Counted from the stretch's first letter, positions 21,967-29,143 are shown. The stretch: DNA of 32,212 nucleotides from Agrococcus sp. (GCA_031179215.1 JAPSIA010000020.1:1-32212), one strand, 5' to 3'. Notes: generated by a model not told the origin, from the sequence alone. Numbers and translations are program-made.

Positions 21967-23457
21967 GTGAAGAGAGCCAAGATCGTCGCGACGTGGGGGC
22001 CGGCACTCGCCGGCTACGAGAGCACGAAGGCCGCGATCGCGGCCGGCGTGAACGTCGCGCGGATGAACCTGAGCCACGGTGACCGGAGCGTCCACGAGGA
22101 GGTGTACGCGAACATCCGACGGGCCTCGGACGAGCTCGGCAAGCCCGTGGGCATCCTGGTCGACCTGCAGGGCCCCAAGATCCGGCTCGGCAAGATCCCC
22201 GGCGGGCCGTTCGAGCTCGCCCAGGGCGACCGGTTCACCATCACGACCGACGAGGTCGAGGGCGACGGCCAGCGCGCCGGCACGACCTTCAAGGGGCTGC
22301 CCGCCGACGTGCAGCCGGGCGACCCGCTGCTCATCGACGACGGCCGCATCGTGCTGCGCGCCGTCGAGGTGAGCGAGACGGATGTCGTGACCGAGGTGGT
22401 CGTCGGCGGTCCCGTGAGCTCCAACAAGGGCATCAACCTGCCGGGCGTCGCCGTCAACGTGCCCGCGCTGAGCGAGAAGGACGAGTCCGACCTGCGCTGG
22501 GCGCTCGACCTCGGCGCCGACATCATCGCGCTCTCGTTCGTGCGCGACGCGAGCGACATCCAGCGCGTGCACGAGATCATGGCGGAGGAGGGCAGGAAGC
22601 TGCCCGTCGTCGCGAAGATCGAGAAGCCGCAAGCGGTCGAGAACCTCGCCGACATCATCGACGCCTTCGACGCGATCATGGTCGCGCGCGGCGACCTCGG
22701 CGTCGAGCTGCCCCTCGAGCAGGTGCCGCTCGTGCAGAAGCGCGCGATCGAGATGGCGCGGCGCTGGGCGAAGCCCGTCATCGTCGCGACGCAGGTGCTC
22801 GAGTCGATGATCGAGAACCCGCGGCCCACGCGCGCCGAGGCGAGCGACTGCGCCAACGCGATCCTCGACGGCGCAGACGCCGTGATGCTCTCGGGCGAGA
22901 CGAGCGTCGGCAAGCACGCCATCACGACGATCCAGACGATGTCGCGCATCGTCGAGGCCGCGGAGGAGCAGGGCCTCAGCCGCATCCCGCCGCTCGGCAC
23001 GAAGCCGCGCACGCAGGGCGGCGCCGTGACCGCCGCGGCGCTCGAGGTGGCGGAGTTCGTCGAGGCGAAGGCCATCGTCGTCTTCACCGAGTCGGGCGAC
23101 TCGGCGCGGCGCATGTCGCGCCTGCGGCCGTCGATCCCGATGTTCGGCTTCACGCCCGACCCCGAGATCGAGTGCAGGATGCAGATGATCTGGGGCATGA
23201 ACACGCACCTCGTCGACCGCGTCACGCACACCGACGAGATGATCGCGCAGGTCGACGACATCCTCATCGGCAAGCAGCTCGCGGCGCCGGGGGAGAAGGT
23301 CGTCGTGATCTCGGGCATGCCGCCGGGCATCTCGGGCTCGACGAACGACCTGCGCGTGCACCGCGTCGGCGACGTCCACGCCGAGGCCGCGCCCGCGTAC
23401 CACGGCAAGCGCCGCATCGAGGTCGTGCACTCCGTGCCGCACCCCGGCGAGGCGTAG
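21967..23457 (+). CDS. pyk: Pyruvate kinase
   Basis: Last step of glycolysis: phosphoenolpyruvate plus ADP to pyruvate plus ATP. The 496-residue product shows KIVATWGPALAGYES, VARMNLSHGD, VDLQGPKIRLG, LPGVAVNVPALSEKD, the catalytic VVAKIEKPQAVENL and MVARGDLGVELPLEQV. Further landmarks are KPVIVATQVLESMI, PTRAEASDCANAILDGADAVML and SGETSVG. The usual ATLGPA opening reads ATWGPA. The GTG at 21967 gives the family N-terminus; another GTG two bases earlier is out of frame. Ninety-four bases separate it from gltD. A strong hairpin follows its stop. Confidence 0.97.
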   Translation: MKRAKIVATWGPALAGYESTKAAIAAGVNVARMNLSHGDRSVHEEVYANIRRASDELGKPVGILVDLQGPKIRLGKIPGGPFELAQGDRFTITTDEVEGDGQRAGTTFKGLPADVQPGDPLLIDDGRIVLRAVEVSETDVVTEVVVGGPVSSNKGINLPGVAVNVPALSEKDESDLRWALDLGADIIALSFVRDASDIQRVHEIMAEEGRKLPVVAKIEKPQAVENLADIIDAFDAIMVARGDLGVELPLEQVPLVQKRAIEMARRWAKPVIVATQVLESMIENPRPTRAEASDCANAILDGADAVMLSGETSVGKHAITTIQTMSRIVEAAEEQGLSRIPPLGTKPRTQGGAVTAAALEVAEFVEAKAIVVFTESGDSARRMSRLRPSIPMFGFTPDPEIECRMQMIWGMNTHLVDRVTHTDEMIAQVDDILIGKQLAAPGEKVVVISGMPPGISGSTNDLRVHRVGDVHAEAAPAYHGKRRIEVVHSVPHPGEA

Positions 23458-23474
23458 GCGCTCCTCGCGCGCTC

Positions 23475-23507
23475 GGGGCGCGAGCCGGCTGTGCCGGTTC
23501 GCGCCCC
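23475..23507. terminator. Strong hairpin between pyk and tRNA-Leu, probably bidirectional
   Basis: A 15-bp stem (GGGGCGCGAGCCGGC paired with GCCGGTTCGCGCCCC, one G-U pair) with a 3-base loop lies 17 bases after the pyk stop. It also lies 12 bases past the tRNA-Leu 3' end on the other strand, so it can serve both converging transcripts. A short TTCC follows on the plus strand. Confidence 0.85.
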
Positions 23508-23519
23508 TTCCGCGTGCCG

Positions 23520-23601
23520 TGCCGGTGGTGGGACTCGAACCCACACTCCTCGCGGAAGCGCAGTTTGAGTGCGCCGCGTCTGCCAATTCCGCCACACCGG
23601 C
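23520..23601 (-). tRNA. tRNA-Leu, anticodon CAA
   Basis: Read on the minus strand, the acceptor stem GCCGGTG pairs with CACCGGC, with discriminator A at 23520. The D arm reads TGGCGGAATTGGCAGACGC. The anticodon stem GCGCA/TGCGC holds the loop CTCAAAC with anticodon CAA (decodes UUG). A class-II long variable arm (TTCCGCGAGGA) and the T arm GTGGGTTCGAGTCCCAC follow. CCA is not encoded, since the next bases are CGG. The long variable arm and CAA anticodon agree on leucine. UUG is a rare codon in DNA this GC-rich. Confidence 0.97.
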
Positions 23602-23634
23602 GTCGAGGGCGAGGGGAGGCGCGCGCCCGACGAA

Positions 23635-23647
23635 CACTAGGCTAGTG
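23635..23647. promoter_or_regulatory. Palindrome holding overlapping divergent -10 elements for tRNA-Leu (-) and pdtaR (+)
   Basis: CACTAG-G-CTAGTG is a 6-1-6 palindrome. On the plus strand it contains TAGGCT (23638-23643), ending 7 bases before the pdtaR ATG. On the minus strand it contains TAGCCT (23644-23639), placing a start about 30 bases upstream of mature tRNA-Leu. Both polymerases cannot occupy it at once. Confidence 0.55.
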
Positions 23648-23650
23648 GTC

Positions 23651-24289
23651 ATGACCGATGACCTCTTCGCAGAGCCGCAGCTCGACACGACCGATGCCGC
23701 GAGCGCGTCGACCGCCCGCACCGTCCTCGTCGCCGAGGACGAGTCGCTCATCCGCCTCGACATCGTCGAGACGCTGCAGGCGGCCGGCTACGAGGTCATC
23801 GGCGAGGCCGGCGACGGCGAGCGCGCCGTCGAGCTCGCGACCGAGCTCAAGCCCGACCTCGTCGTCATGGACGTCAAGATGCCGAAGATGGATGGCATCA
23901 CGGCGGCCGAGAAGATCGGCGCCGCGAAGCTCGCGCCCGTCGTGCTGCTGACCGCGTTCAGCCAGAAGGAGCTCGTCGAGCGCGCGGGCGAGGCCGGGGC
24001 GCTCGCCTACGTCGTCAAGCCCTTCACGCAGAACGACCTGCTGCCGGCGATCGAGATCGCGCTCGCGCGCTGGGACCAGATCCGCGCGCTCGAGAGCGAG
24101 GTCGCCGACCTCGCCGACCGCTTCGAGACCCGCAAGCTCGTCGACCGCGCCAAGGGCCTGCTCAACCAACGCATGGGGCTCGCGGAGCCCGAGGCGTTCC
24201 GCTGGATCCAGAAGGCGTCGATGGACCGCCGCCTGACGATGGGCGAGGTCGCGCAGGCCGTCATCGAGCAGCTCGGCTCGAAGAAGTAG
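23651..24289 (+). CDS. pdtaR: ANTAR-domain response regulator, PdtaR type
   Basis: A 212-residue two-component response regulator that in mycobacteria (PdtaR, partner PdtaS) acts by binding RNA and preventing termination. The receiver domain (about 23-140) has the acidic pocket VLVAEDES, the phospho-acceptor Asp74 in VVMDVKMPKMDG, the LLTAFSQ switch residue and Lys123 in YVVKPF. A helical linker leads to the ANTAR domain (about 148-208; LVDRAKGLLNQRMGLAEPEAF, then RRLTMGEVAQAVIEQL). No histidine kinase gene is adjacent, which is usual for this family. The ATG at 23651 is set by the TAGGCT hexamer 7 bases upstream, predicting a leaderless mRNA; an in-frame extension upstream would run through the tRNA. 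Confidence 0.93.
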   Translation: MTDDLFAEPQLDTTDAASASTARTVLVAEDESLIRLDIVETLQAAGYEVIGEAGDGERAVELATELKPDLVVMDVKMPKMDGITAAEKIGAAKLAPVVLLTAFSQKELVERAGEAGALAYVVKPFTQNDLLPAIEIALARWDQIRALESEVADLADRFETRKLVDRAKGLLNQRMGLAEPEAFRWIQKASMDRRLTMGEVAQAVIEQLGSKK

Positions 24290-24292
24290 CCC

Positions 24293-24320
24293 GCGAGCGG
24301 CGCGTCCGCGCGCGGCTCGC
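24293..24320 (+). terminator. Hairpin after pdtaR
   Basis: GCGAGC-G-GCGCG, loop TCCG, CGCGC-G-GCTCGC: an 11-bp stem with one G-G mismatch starting 4 bases after the pdtaR stop. It has no T-tract, as is common for actinobacterial hairpins. Confidence 0.5.
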
Positions 24321-24350
24321 CGGGCGCCCGCACCGCTCGGCGCCCCGCGC

Positions 24351-24550
24351 CCGAGTGGCGCCTCCGGTGCCCGAGTGGCGCTTCCGGTGCTCGAGTGGCG
24401 CTTCCGGTGCTCGAGTGGCGCTTCCGGTGCCCGAGTGGCGCCTCCGGTGCTCGAGTGGCGCCTCCGGTGCTCGAGTGGCGCCTCCGGTGCCCGAGTGGCG
24501 CCTCCGGTGCCTGAGTGGCGCCTTCGGCGCCTGAGCGGCGCCCCGGCGCG
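24351..24550 (+). repeat. Tandem array 1: about ten copies of a 20-bp unit
   Basis: Unit CCGAGTGGCGCCTCCGGTGC, repeated at exactly 20-base steps. The first eight copies vary almost only at position 1 (C/T) and position 12 (C/T); copy 9 is diverged and copy 10 degenerate. Each unit can form a small hairpin (GGCGCC, loop TCC, GGTGCC with one G-U pair). Because 20 is not divisible by 3, the frame changes with each copy, so it is not a protein repeat. There are no unique spacers, so it is not CRISPR. It lies between pdtaR and the DUF559 gene. The reverse complement is related to array 2. Confidence 0.93.
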
Positions 24551-24585
24551 GGCCGCCTTCCGTTGAGACGATCAGGCACGGAGCA

Positions 24586-24626
24586 TGGACAGCGCAGCTT
24601 GTCCACAGCAGCGCCGCGACGCTGCT
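24586..24626 (+). promoter_or_regulatory. Two short inverted repeats and a DnaA-box-like TTGTCCACA upstream of the DUF559 gene
   Basis: TGGACA-8 bases-TGTCCA (24586-24605) is followed by AGCAGCG-6 bases-CGCTGCT (24607-24626). TTGTCCACA at 24599-24607 spans their junction and equals the DnaA-box consensus used in high-GC Actinobacteria. A single box is no origin. It could be an operator for the DUF559 gene, which starts at 24659. A weak -10-like CACGAT (24647-24652) sits 6 bases before that ATG. Confidence 0.4.
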
Positions 24627-24658
24627 CGCGCAAGCAACGGCTCGCGCACGATGTCCGC

Positions 24659-25540
24659 ATGGACTCCTCTTCCGGCTTCACGGTCCGTGCCGGGCTCGAG
24701 CGCGGGTACTCCGCCGCCGAGCTGCGCTCGGCCGCGTTCACGAGACCGGCGCGCGGGGCACGCGTCTCGGCGGCGGTCGGCGACGAGGGCAGCGCGTTGC
24801 TCGAGGCGGTGCGCGCGCTCGCGCAGCGCGACCAGTTCTTCTCCCACACGACGGCCGCCCGCCTCCATGGCATGCCGTTGCCGCCGCGCCTGCAGGCGGA
24901 GGGCCGTGTGCACATCGCATCGCCGACCGGCCGGGCACGCATGCAGCGGCCCGGAGTGGTCGGGCACCGCATCAAGTCGCGCACGGTCGAAGTCGACGGC
25001 ATGCGCGTGGAGTCCCGAGCAGATGCGTTCGTGCACCTCGCGACGATGCTGAGCGTCGAGGAGCTCGTCACGATCGGGGACTGGCTGGTCTCTCCGAGCC
25101 GGCAGGAACCGCTCACGGTCGAGGACCTCAGGGATGCGGTGCGTCGATACGGCGGAGCACGCGGCCTCAACCGAGCGCGCCGGGCGCTCGCGCTCGTCCG
25201 GGTGGGCGCCGAGTCGCCGCGGGAGTCGCTGCTGCGCCTGCTCATCATCGGGTCCCTGCCCGAGCCGGTGCTGCAGCACGAGGTCTTCGACACCTCCGGC
25301 ACGTTCATCGCGCGGCTCGACCTCAGCTGGCCGAGCCTGAAGCTCGGCGTCGAGTACGACGGCGAGCACCACGAGGATCCTGAGCAGCGGGCGCGCGACG
25401 AGCGCCGGCTCGAGCGGCTTCGGGCGCAGGGGTGGCACATCATCGTGGTGACGAAGCACGACCTGCGCGACGGCGGCGCGGCGATGCTCGAGCGGATCGT
25501 CGCCGCGCATCGGCGCTACTCCTCGTGGGCGGCCGCCTGA
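24659..25540 (+). CDS. DUF559-type (Vsr/PD-(D/E)XK-like) nuclease-domain protein with AbiEi-like N-terminal region
   Basis: A 293-residue protein of a family common in Actinobacteria, function not established. The N-terminal half resembles AbiEi-type antitoxin/winged-helix regions (FFSHTTAARLHGMPLPPR near residue 60-77, then ESRADAFVHLATMLSVEELV). The C-terminal part looks like a DUF559 nuclease fold: ESPRESLLRLLIIGSLPEPV, then Asp221 in RLDLSWP, Glu232 and Asp234 in VEYDGEHHED, and the helix-strand GWHIIVVTKHDL. Asp221 and Glu232 are the candidate metal-binding residues. No toxin partner is adjacent. The ATG at 24659 was chosen because upstream in-frame sequence runs into repeats. It is isolated between two 20-bp repeat arrays and converges on the thioesterase gene. 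Confidence 0.75.
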   Translation: MDSSSGFTVRAGLERGYSAAELRSAAFTRPARGARVSAAVGDEGSALLEAVRALAQRDQFFSHTTAARLHGMPLPPRLQAEGRVHIASPTGRARMQRPGVVGHRIKSRTVEVDGMRVESRADAFVHLATMLSVEELVTIGDWLVSPSRQEPLTVEDLRDAVRRYGGARGLNRARRALALVRVGAESPRESLLRLLIIGSLPEPVLQHEVFDTSGTFIARLDLSWPSLKLGVEYDGEHHEDPEQRARDERRLERLRAQGWHIIVVTKHDLRDGGAAMLERIVAAHRRYSSWAAA

Positions 25541-25690
25541 GCGACGGCGCGAAGAGGCGGCTGCGCTGCAGCGGCCAGCGGACGCGCGCCGGCGCGGTGC
25601 GCGCGTTCGTCGACGCTCCGCGGCGCTACGGCTGCCGTGGAGGCGCGACGCGCGGTGCGCGGGTGCTACCCCGTGCCGGACGACGCCGAT

Positions 25691-25870
25691 GGGTGCGCGG
25701 ACGCGCCACTCGGTGCTGGGAGATGCCAGTGGGTGCTGGGAGCCGACAGTGGGTGCTGGGAGACGCCAGTGGGTGCTGGAAGCCGCCACTCGGTGCTGGG
25801 AGGCGCCACTCGGTGCTGGGAGCCGCCACTCGGTGCTCGGAGCCGCCACTCGGTGAGGCGCCAGTCGGCG
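25691..25870 (+). repeat. Tandem array 2: about seven clear plus two degenerate copies of a 20-bp unit
   Basis: Unit CGGTGCTGGGAGCCGCCACT at exact 20-base steps from 25711 to 25850, with degenerate copies at each end. Units 1-3 end in AGT and units 4-7 in ACT. The copy at 25791 (CGGTGCTGGGAGGCGCCACT) matches the reverse complement of an array-1 unit at 15 of 20 positions, all differences falling in positions 4-8. The two arrays are therefore related in opposite orientation, either side of the DUF559 gene. The array occupies the convergent gap before the thioesterase gene. Bases 25541-25690 before it show nothing else beyond a weak GCCGCCT/AGGCGGC pairing at the DUF559 stop. Confidence 0.9.
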
Positions 25871-25925
25871 GGGCGGGGCGGTGCTGGCGGGAGGGGCGCG
25901 CGGGGAGGGCGGCGCGCCCGGCGGG

Positions 25926-26357
25926 TCAGCGGGACTTGATGAAGTTGGTGATGCGCAGCGTCGAGGCGCGGCGGCCCTCGTCGTCGGTGCACACGACCTC
26001 GTGCACCGTCATGGAGCGGCCGAGGTGCACGGCCTTGCACTCGGCCGTGACCCATCCGCTCTCGATCGAGCGCGTGTGCGTCGCGTTGATGTCGGTGCCG
26101 ACCGCGTAGCGGCCCTCGCCGGCGTGGATGTTCGCGCTCACCGAGCCCAGCGTCTCGGCGATCACGCAGTACGCGCCGCCGTGCACGAAGCCGACCGGCT
26201 GCTTGTTGCCCTCCGCGGGCATGCGCGCGATCGAGTGCTCGGCCGAGAGCTTGAGGAACTCGATGCCCATCCGCTCGGCGAGCTGGCCGCCGGGCCTGCC
26301 GTCGCGCCGCTCGAGCAGCGCGCGCGTCGCCTCGTCGGTGTCGTGGGGCAGGGTCAT
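25926..26357 (-). CDS. PaaI/YbdB-like hotdog-fold thioesterase
   Basis: A 143-residue acyl-CoA thioesterase of the PaaI/EntH/MenI group. The key helix reads GFVHGGAYCVIAETLGS, with His59 and the catalytic acid Glu68 in the places used by 4-hydroxybenzoyl-CoA-type hotdog enzymes. The GTDINATHTRSIESGWVTAE and VHLGRSMTVHEVVC strands complete the fold. The substrate is not determined; hydroxynaphthoyl-CoA, phenylacetyl-CoA and general housekeeping are all possible. It is transcribed away from polA with only 51 bases between them. A CAGCCT hexamer (26402-26397 on this strand) overlaps the polA -10. An upstream extension on this strand would run antisense to polA and is rejected. Confidence 0.9.
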   Translation of the reverse strand: MTLPHDTDEATRALLERRDGRPGGQLAERMGIEFLKLSAEHSIARMPAEGNKQPVGFVHGGAYCVIAETLGSVSANIHAGEGRYAVGTDINATHTRSIESGWVTAECKAVHLGRSMTVHEVVCTDDEGRRASTLRITNFIKSR

Positions 26358-26395
26358 CGTCGCTCCGTCCGCGAGGGGGTGTCGGCTGCCCGGGC

Positions 26396-26402
26396 TAGGC
26401 TG
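26396..26402. promoter_or_regulatory. Divergent -10 region between thioesterase and polA
   Basis: Plus strand TAGGCT (26396-26401) ends 7 bases before the polA GTG, giving a leaderless mRNA. The minus strand of nearly the same bases reads CAGCCT, a weaker -10, for the thioesterase gene about 40 bases away. Confidence 0.5.
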
Positions 26403-26408
26403 ACTGCC

Positions 26409-29054
26409 GTGTCGGACACGAAGCCTACCCTCATGGTCATCGACGGGCATTCGCTCGCGTTCCGGGCGTTCTTCGCCCTCCCGCTCGAGAACTTCGTCAA
26501 CGCCGAGGGGCAGCACACGAACGCCATCCACGGCTTCCTGTCGATGCTGCTCAAGCTGCTCCAGGACCACAAGCCCACCCATCTCGCGGTCGCGTTCGAC
26601 ATCTCGCGCCACTCGTTCCGCACGCGGGAGTACCCCGAGTACAAGGGCACGCGCGACGAGACCCCGAAGGAGTTCAAGGGGCAGGTGCCGCTGCTCGAGG
26701 AGGCGCTCCACGCCATGGGCGTGCGCACCATCTCGAAGGAGGACTACGAGGCCGACGACATCCTCGCGACGCTCTCGGTCGAGGGCCCCAAGGCCGGCAT
26801 GGACGTGTACGTCGTCTCGGGCGACCGCGACACGATCCAGCTCGTCAACGAGCACGTGACGCTGCTCTACCCGGCGGTCCGCGGCGTCTCGGAGCTCAAG
26901 CACTACACGCCGGAGACCGTGCGCGAGCGCTACGGCATCGAGCCCGAGCAGTACCCCGAGATCGCCGCGCTCGTCGGCGAGACGAGCGACAACCTCGTCG
27001 GCATCGACAAGGTGGGCGAGAAGACGGCCGTCAAGTGGATCAAGGAGTACGGCACCGTCGAGAACCTGCTCGCGCACGCGGAGGAGATCAAGGGCGTCGT
27101 CGGCAACAACCTGCGCGAGCAGCGCGAGCGCGCCGAGCGCAACCGCCGGCTCAACAAGCTGCTCACCGACGTCGACCTCGGCCTCGAGCTCACGGAGCTC
27201 GAGCGCGGCAAGGTCGACGAGGCGAGGCTGCGCGAGATCTTCCAGCGCCTGCAGTTCCGCACGCTGCTCGACCGCGTGCTCAAGCAGGAGGGCAGCGGCG
27301 AGGCAGCCGCGGCGCTCGAGCCCGAGGTGCGCGCGCCCGCGGTGCAGAAGCTCGTCGACGAGGAGCTCGACCTCTGGCTCGAGCGCGCGACCGACACGGT
27401 CGCCGTCTCCATCACGCCCGACGACGCCGACGGCATCGCCGGCTTCGGCCTCGCGACCGAGGGGCTGAGCGTGTACGTCCCCTACAAGGCGGGCACGGGC
27501 GACTACGTCGGCTTCAAGCGCTGGCTGGCATCGGATGCGCCCAAGGCGGTGCACGACGCGAAGGTCGTCATCAAGGCGCTCGAGCGCGCAGGCCTCGAGA
27601 TCGGCGGCGTCGTGCACGACACGCGCATCCTCGCGTGGATGACGACGCCGACCGCGCCGCCGAAGACCTTCGAGCTCGACTGGCAGACCGAGGCGCTGCT
27701 CGGTGCGCCGCTGCCGACGCCCGACCCCAACCAGCTCGTGCCGGCGGTCGACCCCGAGCAGGTCGCCACGGTGGCGTGGCTCACGGGCGAGCTCGCCCGC
27801 GCCCAGCGCACGCGCGTCGACGAGGGCACGCTCGGCGTGTTCGACCGCATCGAGCTGCCGCTCACGCCCGTGCTCGCCCGCATGGAGCGGCAGGGCGTCG
27901 CGATCGACCGCGACGTGCTCCAGCGCATCCACGCGGCGATGCGCGAGCAGGCCGCGCTCCACGCCGAGGCCGCGTACGCCGAGATCGGCCGCGAGGTGAA
28001 CCTCGGCAGCCCCAAGCAGCTCCAGGCGGTGCTGTTCGACGAGCTGCAGATGCCGAAGACCCGCGCGACGAAGACGGGGTACTCGACCGACGCGCAGGCG
28101 CTCGCCGACCTGCAGGAGACGAATCCGCACCCCTTCCTGGGCCTCCTGCTGCAGCATCGCGAGACGACGAAGCTCGCGCAGATCATCGAGACGCTCCTGA
28201 AGGCGATCCACCCCGACGGCCGCATCCGCACGCGCTACGACCAGACGGGCTCCGCCTCCGGTCGACTCTCCTCGAACGACCCCAACCTCCAGAACATCCC
28301 CGTCCGCACGGAGGTCAGCCGCGAGATCCGCTCGGCGTTCGTGCACGGGGAGGGCTTCGAGACGATGCTGACCGCCGACTACTCGCAGATCGAGATGCGC
28401 ATCATGGCGCACCTCTCGGGCGACGAGGGGCTCATCGAGGCCTTCAACTCGGGCGAGGACCTGCACCGCTTCGTCGGCAGCCGCATCTTCGGCGTCGACC
28501 CGAGCGAGGTGACGGCGCTGCAGCGCGTGAAGGTCAAGGCGATGAGCTACGGGCTCGCCTACGGCCTGAGCGCGTTCGGGCTCTCGAAGCAGCTGCGCAT
28601 CTCGCAGGCCGAGGCCAAGCAGCTCATGCTCGACTACTTCCAGCGCTTCGGCGGGATCCGCGACTACCTCCGCGGCGTCGTGCAGCAGGCCAAGGAGGAC
28701 GGCTACACGACCACGATCTACGGTCGTCGCCGGCCGTTCCCCGACCTCGCCTCCTCGAACCGCGTGCTGCGCGAGAACGCGGAGCGCGCGGCGCTCAACT
28801 CGCCGATCCAGGGCTCCGCCGCCGACATCATCAAGCGCGCGATGCTCGCGATCGACCGCCGCATCACCGAGGAGGGGCTCGGCTCGCGCATGCTGCTGCA
28901 GGTGCACGACGAGCTCGTGTTCGAGGTCGCGACGGGGGAGCGCGAGGCGCTCGAGGCGATCGTGCGCGAGGAGATGGGCGGTGCCGCCGAGCTCTCGGTG
29001 CCGCTCGACGTGCAGGTCGGCGTCGGCGCCAACTGGGACGCCGCCGCGCACTGA
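26409..29054 (+). CDS. polA: DNA polymerase I
   Basis: Gap-filling and Okazaki-fragment polymerase, 881 residues. The N-terminal 5' nuclease has LMVIDGHSLAFRAFFAL, the acidic EDYEADDILAT and VVSGDRDTIQLVN, and the GEKTAVKWI helix-hairpin-helix. The middle exonuclease-like domain lacks the DxE and other metal ligands of E. coli, so 3'-5' proofreading is expected to be absent, as in other actinobacterial PolA. The polymerase domain has motif A DYSQIEMRIMAHLSGD (Asp657), motif B with Lys710 and Tyr714 (KAMSYGLAYG) and motif C QVHDELVFEV (Asp834). Tyr714 stands where E. coli has Phe762. The GTG at 26409 is set by the -10 element 7 bases before it; upstream in-frame sequence belongs to the minus-strand thioesterase. 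Confidence 0.97.
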   Translation: MSDTKPTLMVIDGHSLAFRAFFALPLENFVNAEGQHTNAIHGFLSMLLKLLQDHKPTHLAVAFDISRHSFRTREYPEYKGTRDETPKEFKGQVPLLEEALHAMGVRTISKEDYEADDILATLSVEGPKAGMDVYVVSGDRDTIQLVNEHVTLLYPAVRGVSELKHYTPETVRERYGIEPEQYPEIAALVGETSDNLVGIDKVGEKTAVKWIKEYGTVENLLAHAEEIKGVVGNNLREQRERAERNRRLNKLLTDVDLGLELTELERGKVDEARLREIFQRLQFRTLLDRVLKQEGSGEAAAALEPEVRAPAVQKLVDEELDLWLERATDTVAVSITPDDADGIAGFGLATEGLSVYVPYKAGTGDYVGFKRWLASDAPKAVHDAKVVIKALERAGLEIGGVVHDTRILAWMTTPTAPPKTFELDWQTEALLGAPLPTPDPNQLVPAVDPEQVATVAWLTGELARAQRTRVDEGTLGVFDRIELPLTPVLARMERQGVAIDRDVLQRIHAAMREQAALHAEAAYAEIGREVNLGSPKQLQAVLFDELQMPKTRATKTGYSTDAQALADLQETNPHPFLGLLLQHRETTKLAQIIETLLKAIHPDGRIRTRYDQTGSASGRLSSNDPNLQNIPVRTEVSREIRSAFVHGEGFETMLTADYSQIEMRIMAHLSGDEGLIEAFNSGEDLHRFVGSRIFGVDPSEVTALQRVKVKAMSYGLAYGLSAFGLSKQLRISQAEAKQLMLDYFQRFGGIRDYLRGVVQQAKEDGYTTTIYGRRRPFPDLASSNRVLRENAERAALNSPIQGSAADIIKRAMLAIDRRITEEGLGSRMLLQVHDELVFEVATGEREALEAIVREEMGGAAELSVPLDVQVGVGANWDAAAH

Positions 29055-29131
29055 GCCACGAGCGTGCGGTGCTGCGCGGAGGTCGCCTGCACAGCAGCGC
29101 CCGGCCGCAGGTCGCGGGGGATGTCGCAGGC

Positions 29132-29137
29132 TAGCCT
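29132..29137 (+). promoter_or_regulatory. -10 element (TAGCCT) of the LLM oxidoreductase gene, leaderless spacing
   Basis: TAGCCT ends 6 bases before the ATG at 29144 and is half of the palindrome AGGCTAGCCT (29128-29137). No -35 is evident. The remaining 29055-29131 gap after polA shows no clear hairpin. Confidence 0.55.
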
Positions 29138-29143
29138 GGCGGC

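Noticed and set aside
24375-24566. A 63-codon frame within array 1 giving a repetitive peptide
   Set aside because: The 20-base period forces the peptide to cycle through all three readings of the repeat; there is no ribosome binding site and no independent protein signal.
24599-24607. TTGTCCACA as a replication origin
   Set aside because: A single box, with no cluster, no AT-rich unwinding region and no dnaA/dnaN neighbours.
24351-25870. The two repeat arrays as CRISPR
   Set aside because: Units abut directly, with no variable spacers, and there are no cas genes.
29128-29137. AGGCTAGCCT as a divergent promoter
   Set aside because: The palindrome has a reverse TAGCCT, but the only gene on that side, polA, runs toward it, so there is nothing to express on the minus strand.
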